Shown here piece after piece: positions 31,792 to 32,668 of a stretch of DNA of 32,668 nucleotides. This stretch comes from a virus. Location of the stretch: positions 1 through 32,668 of IMG/VR virus record IMGVR_UViG_3300021962_000378; one strand, written 5' to 3'. How positions within the stretch are numbered: position 1 is the stretch's first letter; each line of letters starts with the position of its first letter. A program made the position numbers and the translations under genes. The notes beneath the pieces are model-generated. The model did not search any database, was not told where the DNA came from, and worked only from the letters and a program-made list of their open reading frames with translations.

Positions 31792-32144
31792 CTGCTTTTG
31801 CCTAAAGCTTTTTTAATCCGGCAATGAATGTTTTGCCTTGAAGTTCCTATTTTTCTGGCAATGCCAGAGTCCGACATCCCCGATTCTTTTAAAGAAACGA
31901 TATATGCGTCGGTGGTGCCCGTCTTCTTTGTTGGGGACCTGATAAATTCAATTTTATTTCGCCCGCAAATACGGTGAATTACGGCCCAATCAACGTTTAA
32001 TCTCCGCGCCGTTTGGGTCAATGGGAGCCCTTCGCTGATATCGTGTTTTATTTCGATGATAAGCGACGCTTCCTCTCTCTGTTTATTTAATTTTTTAACT
32101 TCCTTTAAAATTTCCAGTTTAATTTTCTCCTCTGATTTTTTCAT
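31788..32144 (-). CDS. Double helix-turn-helix DNA-binding protein (118 aa)
   Basis: Residues 1-35 are a Lys/Glu-rich helix. Two HTH units follow: LPLTQTARRLNVDWAVIHRI (about 40-59) and SGMSDSGIARKIGTSRQNIH (about 88-107). Probably a transcription regulator; the adjoining promoters are natural targets. GAGGA precedes the ATG, which overlaps the stop of the upstream repeat protein (ATGA). Confidence 0.75.
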   Translation of the reverse strand: MKKSEEKIKLEILKEVKKLNKQREEASLIIEIKHDISEGLPLTQTARRLNVDWAVIHRICGRNKIEFIRSPTKKTGTTDAYIVSLKESGMSDSGIARKIGTSRQNIHCRIKKALGKSS

Positions 32145-32488
32145 TTTTCTTCCTCACTTTTAAAAATTAAATCGTAAATGTGCACGCCTTTTTTTCTTTC
32201 ATCGTCAGTTATTTCACACAAATCAAAATCCCCCAATAACCCGGTACATTTCCCCCTCAAACCCGTACAGTCACCACTCAAACCCGAACAGTCGCCGTAC
32301 AAATCCGAACAGTCCCCCCTCAACCCCGTACAATCCCCCTCCAACTCCGTACAGTCCCCCTCCAACTTTGTACAGTCCCCCCATAACCCCGAACAGTCCC
32401 CCCTCATGGAGTTTCTGCTCCATGGCATTTTTTGCCCGAAATCAAAATGATAAAGATCCCTAATACTCTCTTTCAATTTCCTAATCAT
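32141..32488 (-). CDS. Heptapeptide-repeat protein, medium paralog (about 9 repeats)
   Basis: A 115-residue protein. N-terminus MIRKLKESIRDLYHFDFGQK, then repeats GDCSGLW, GDCTKLE, GDCTELE, GDCTGLR, GDCSDLY, GDCSGLS, GDCTGLR, GKCTGLL, and the cap GDFDLCEITDDERKKGVHI. GGAGG lies 7 bases before the ATG. ATGA overlaps on both sides join it to the large paralog and to the HTH gene. Function unknown. Confidence 0.75.
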   Translation of the reverse strand: MIRKLKESIRDLYHFDFGQKMPWSRNSMRGDCSGLWGDCTKLEGDCTELEGDCTGLRGDCSDLYGDCSGLSGDCTGLRGKCTGLLGDFDLCEITDDERKKGVHIYDLIFKSEEEK

Positions 32489-32668
32489 TTCTCTTCCTCC
32501 ATTTTAAAAATTAAATCTTCAACATTGACGCCTTTTCTTCGATCTTCCTCTGTTATTTCGCACCGATTAAAATCCCCATGCATACCCGTACAGTCGCCAT
32601 GCATACCCGTACAGTCGCCACGCAAGTTCGAACAGTCACCACGCAAACCCGAACAGACTCACCATAAC
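32485..32668 (-). CDS. Heptapeptide-repeat protein, large paralog, C-terminal part (continues at base 1)
   Basis: This is the C-terminal end of the gene that starts at 854, split by the window edge. It contains the last repeats, the cap GDFNRCEITEEDRRKGVNV and a tail ending in MEEEK, then TGA at 32485-32487. The TGA overlaps the ATG of the next paralog (ATGA). The last 12 bases (32657-32668) differ from 127-138 at three positions. Read in this frame they would replace an Asp codon by Val and introduce a TGA at 32659-32661, so they are probably an assembly-end artefact or a population variant. Confidence 0.75.
32531..32668. repeat. Terminal direct repeat, right copy
   Basis: This is the second copy of the terminal redundancy. 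The first 126 bases match the window start exactly; the last 12 match at 9 positions. The repeat array around it makes misassembly of the last bases easy. Confidence 0.85.

Overview
The window is a complete tailed-phage genome in circular form. Its last 126 bases (32531-32656) repeat its first 126 exactly, and closing the circle (about 32,530 bp) joins two open ends into one uninterrupted reading frame. The virion genes follow the P22 plan: terminase, P22-type portal, scaffold, coat, gp4-type and gp10-type tail factors, a needle-like protein, gp7/gp20/gp16-type ejection proteins, and a tailspike head-binding domain. This points to a short-tailed (podovirus-like) phage, probably of a Gram-negative, Pseudomonadota-like host; the host cannot be named from the sequence. 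No integrase, excisionase or CI-type repressor was recognised, so a lytic life cycle is likely but not proven.

The circle has two transcription arms. Rightward (+): 5972-27857 holds packaging, head, tail, lysis, DNA-ejection and receptor-binding genes. Leftward (-): from 5814 down through the window ends to 27956 come many small accessory proteins, then a group of three heptapeptide-repeat proteins, a double-HTH protein, and a recombination/replication module (OB-like protein, YqaJ-type exonuclease, initiator, zinc-ribbon proteins, PD-(D/E)xK endonuclease). The arms diverge at 5815-5971 and converge at 27858-27955.

The leftward arm carries at least five near-consensus sigma70 promoters (TTGACA-like, 17-bp spacer, TATAAT-like). 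In two of them the -35 box contains the stop codon of the upstream gene. Most small leftward genes share one leader with an AGGAG ribosome site. The rightward arm shows an intrinsic terminator just after the coat gene and an extended -10 promoter before the lysis genes.

The most unusual content is the group of three adjacent, ATGA-coupled paralogs made of G-D-C-[ST]-x-L-x heptapeptide repeats (about 7, 34 and 9 repeats). The largest spans the window junction. Other notable items are a 69-nt tRNA-like element with a shortened anticodon arm, a three-member family of small paralogs, palindromic iterons beside a TCTTC tract inside the initiator gene (candidate origin), and a tailspike split over separate genes.
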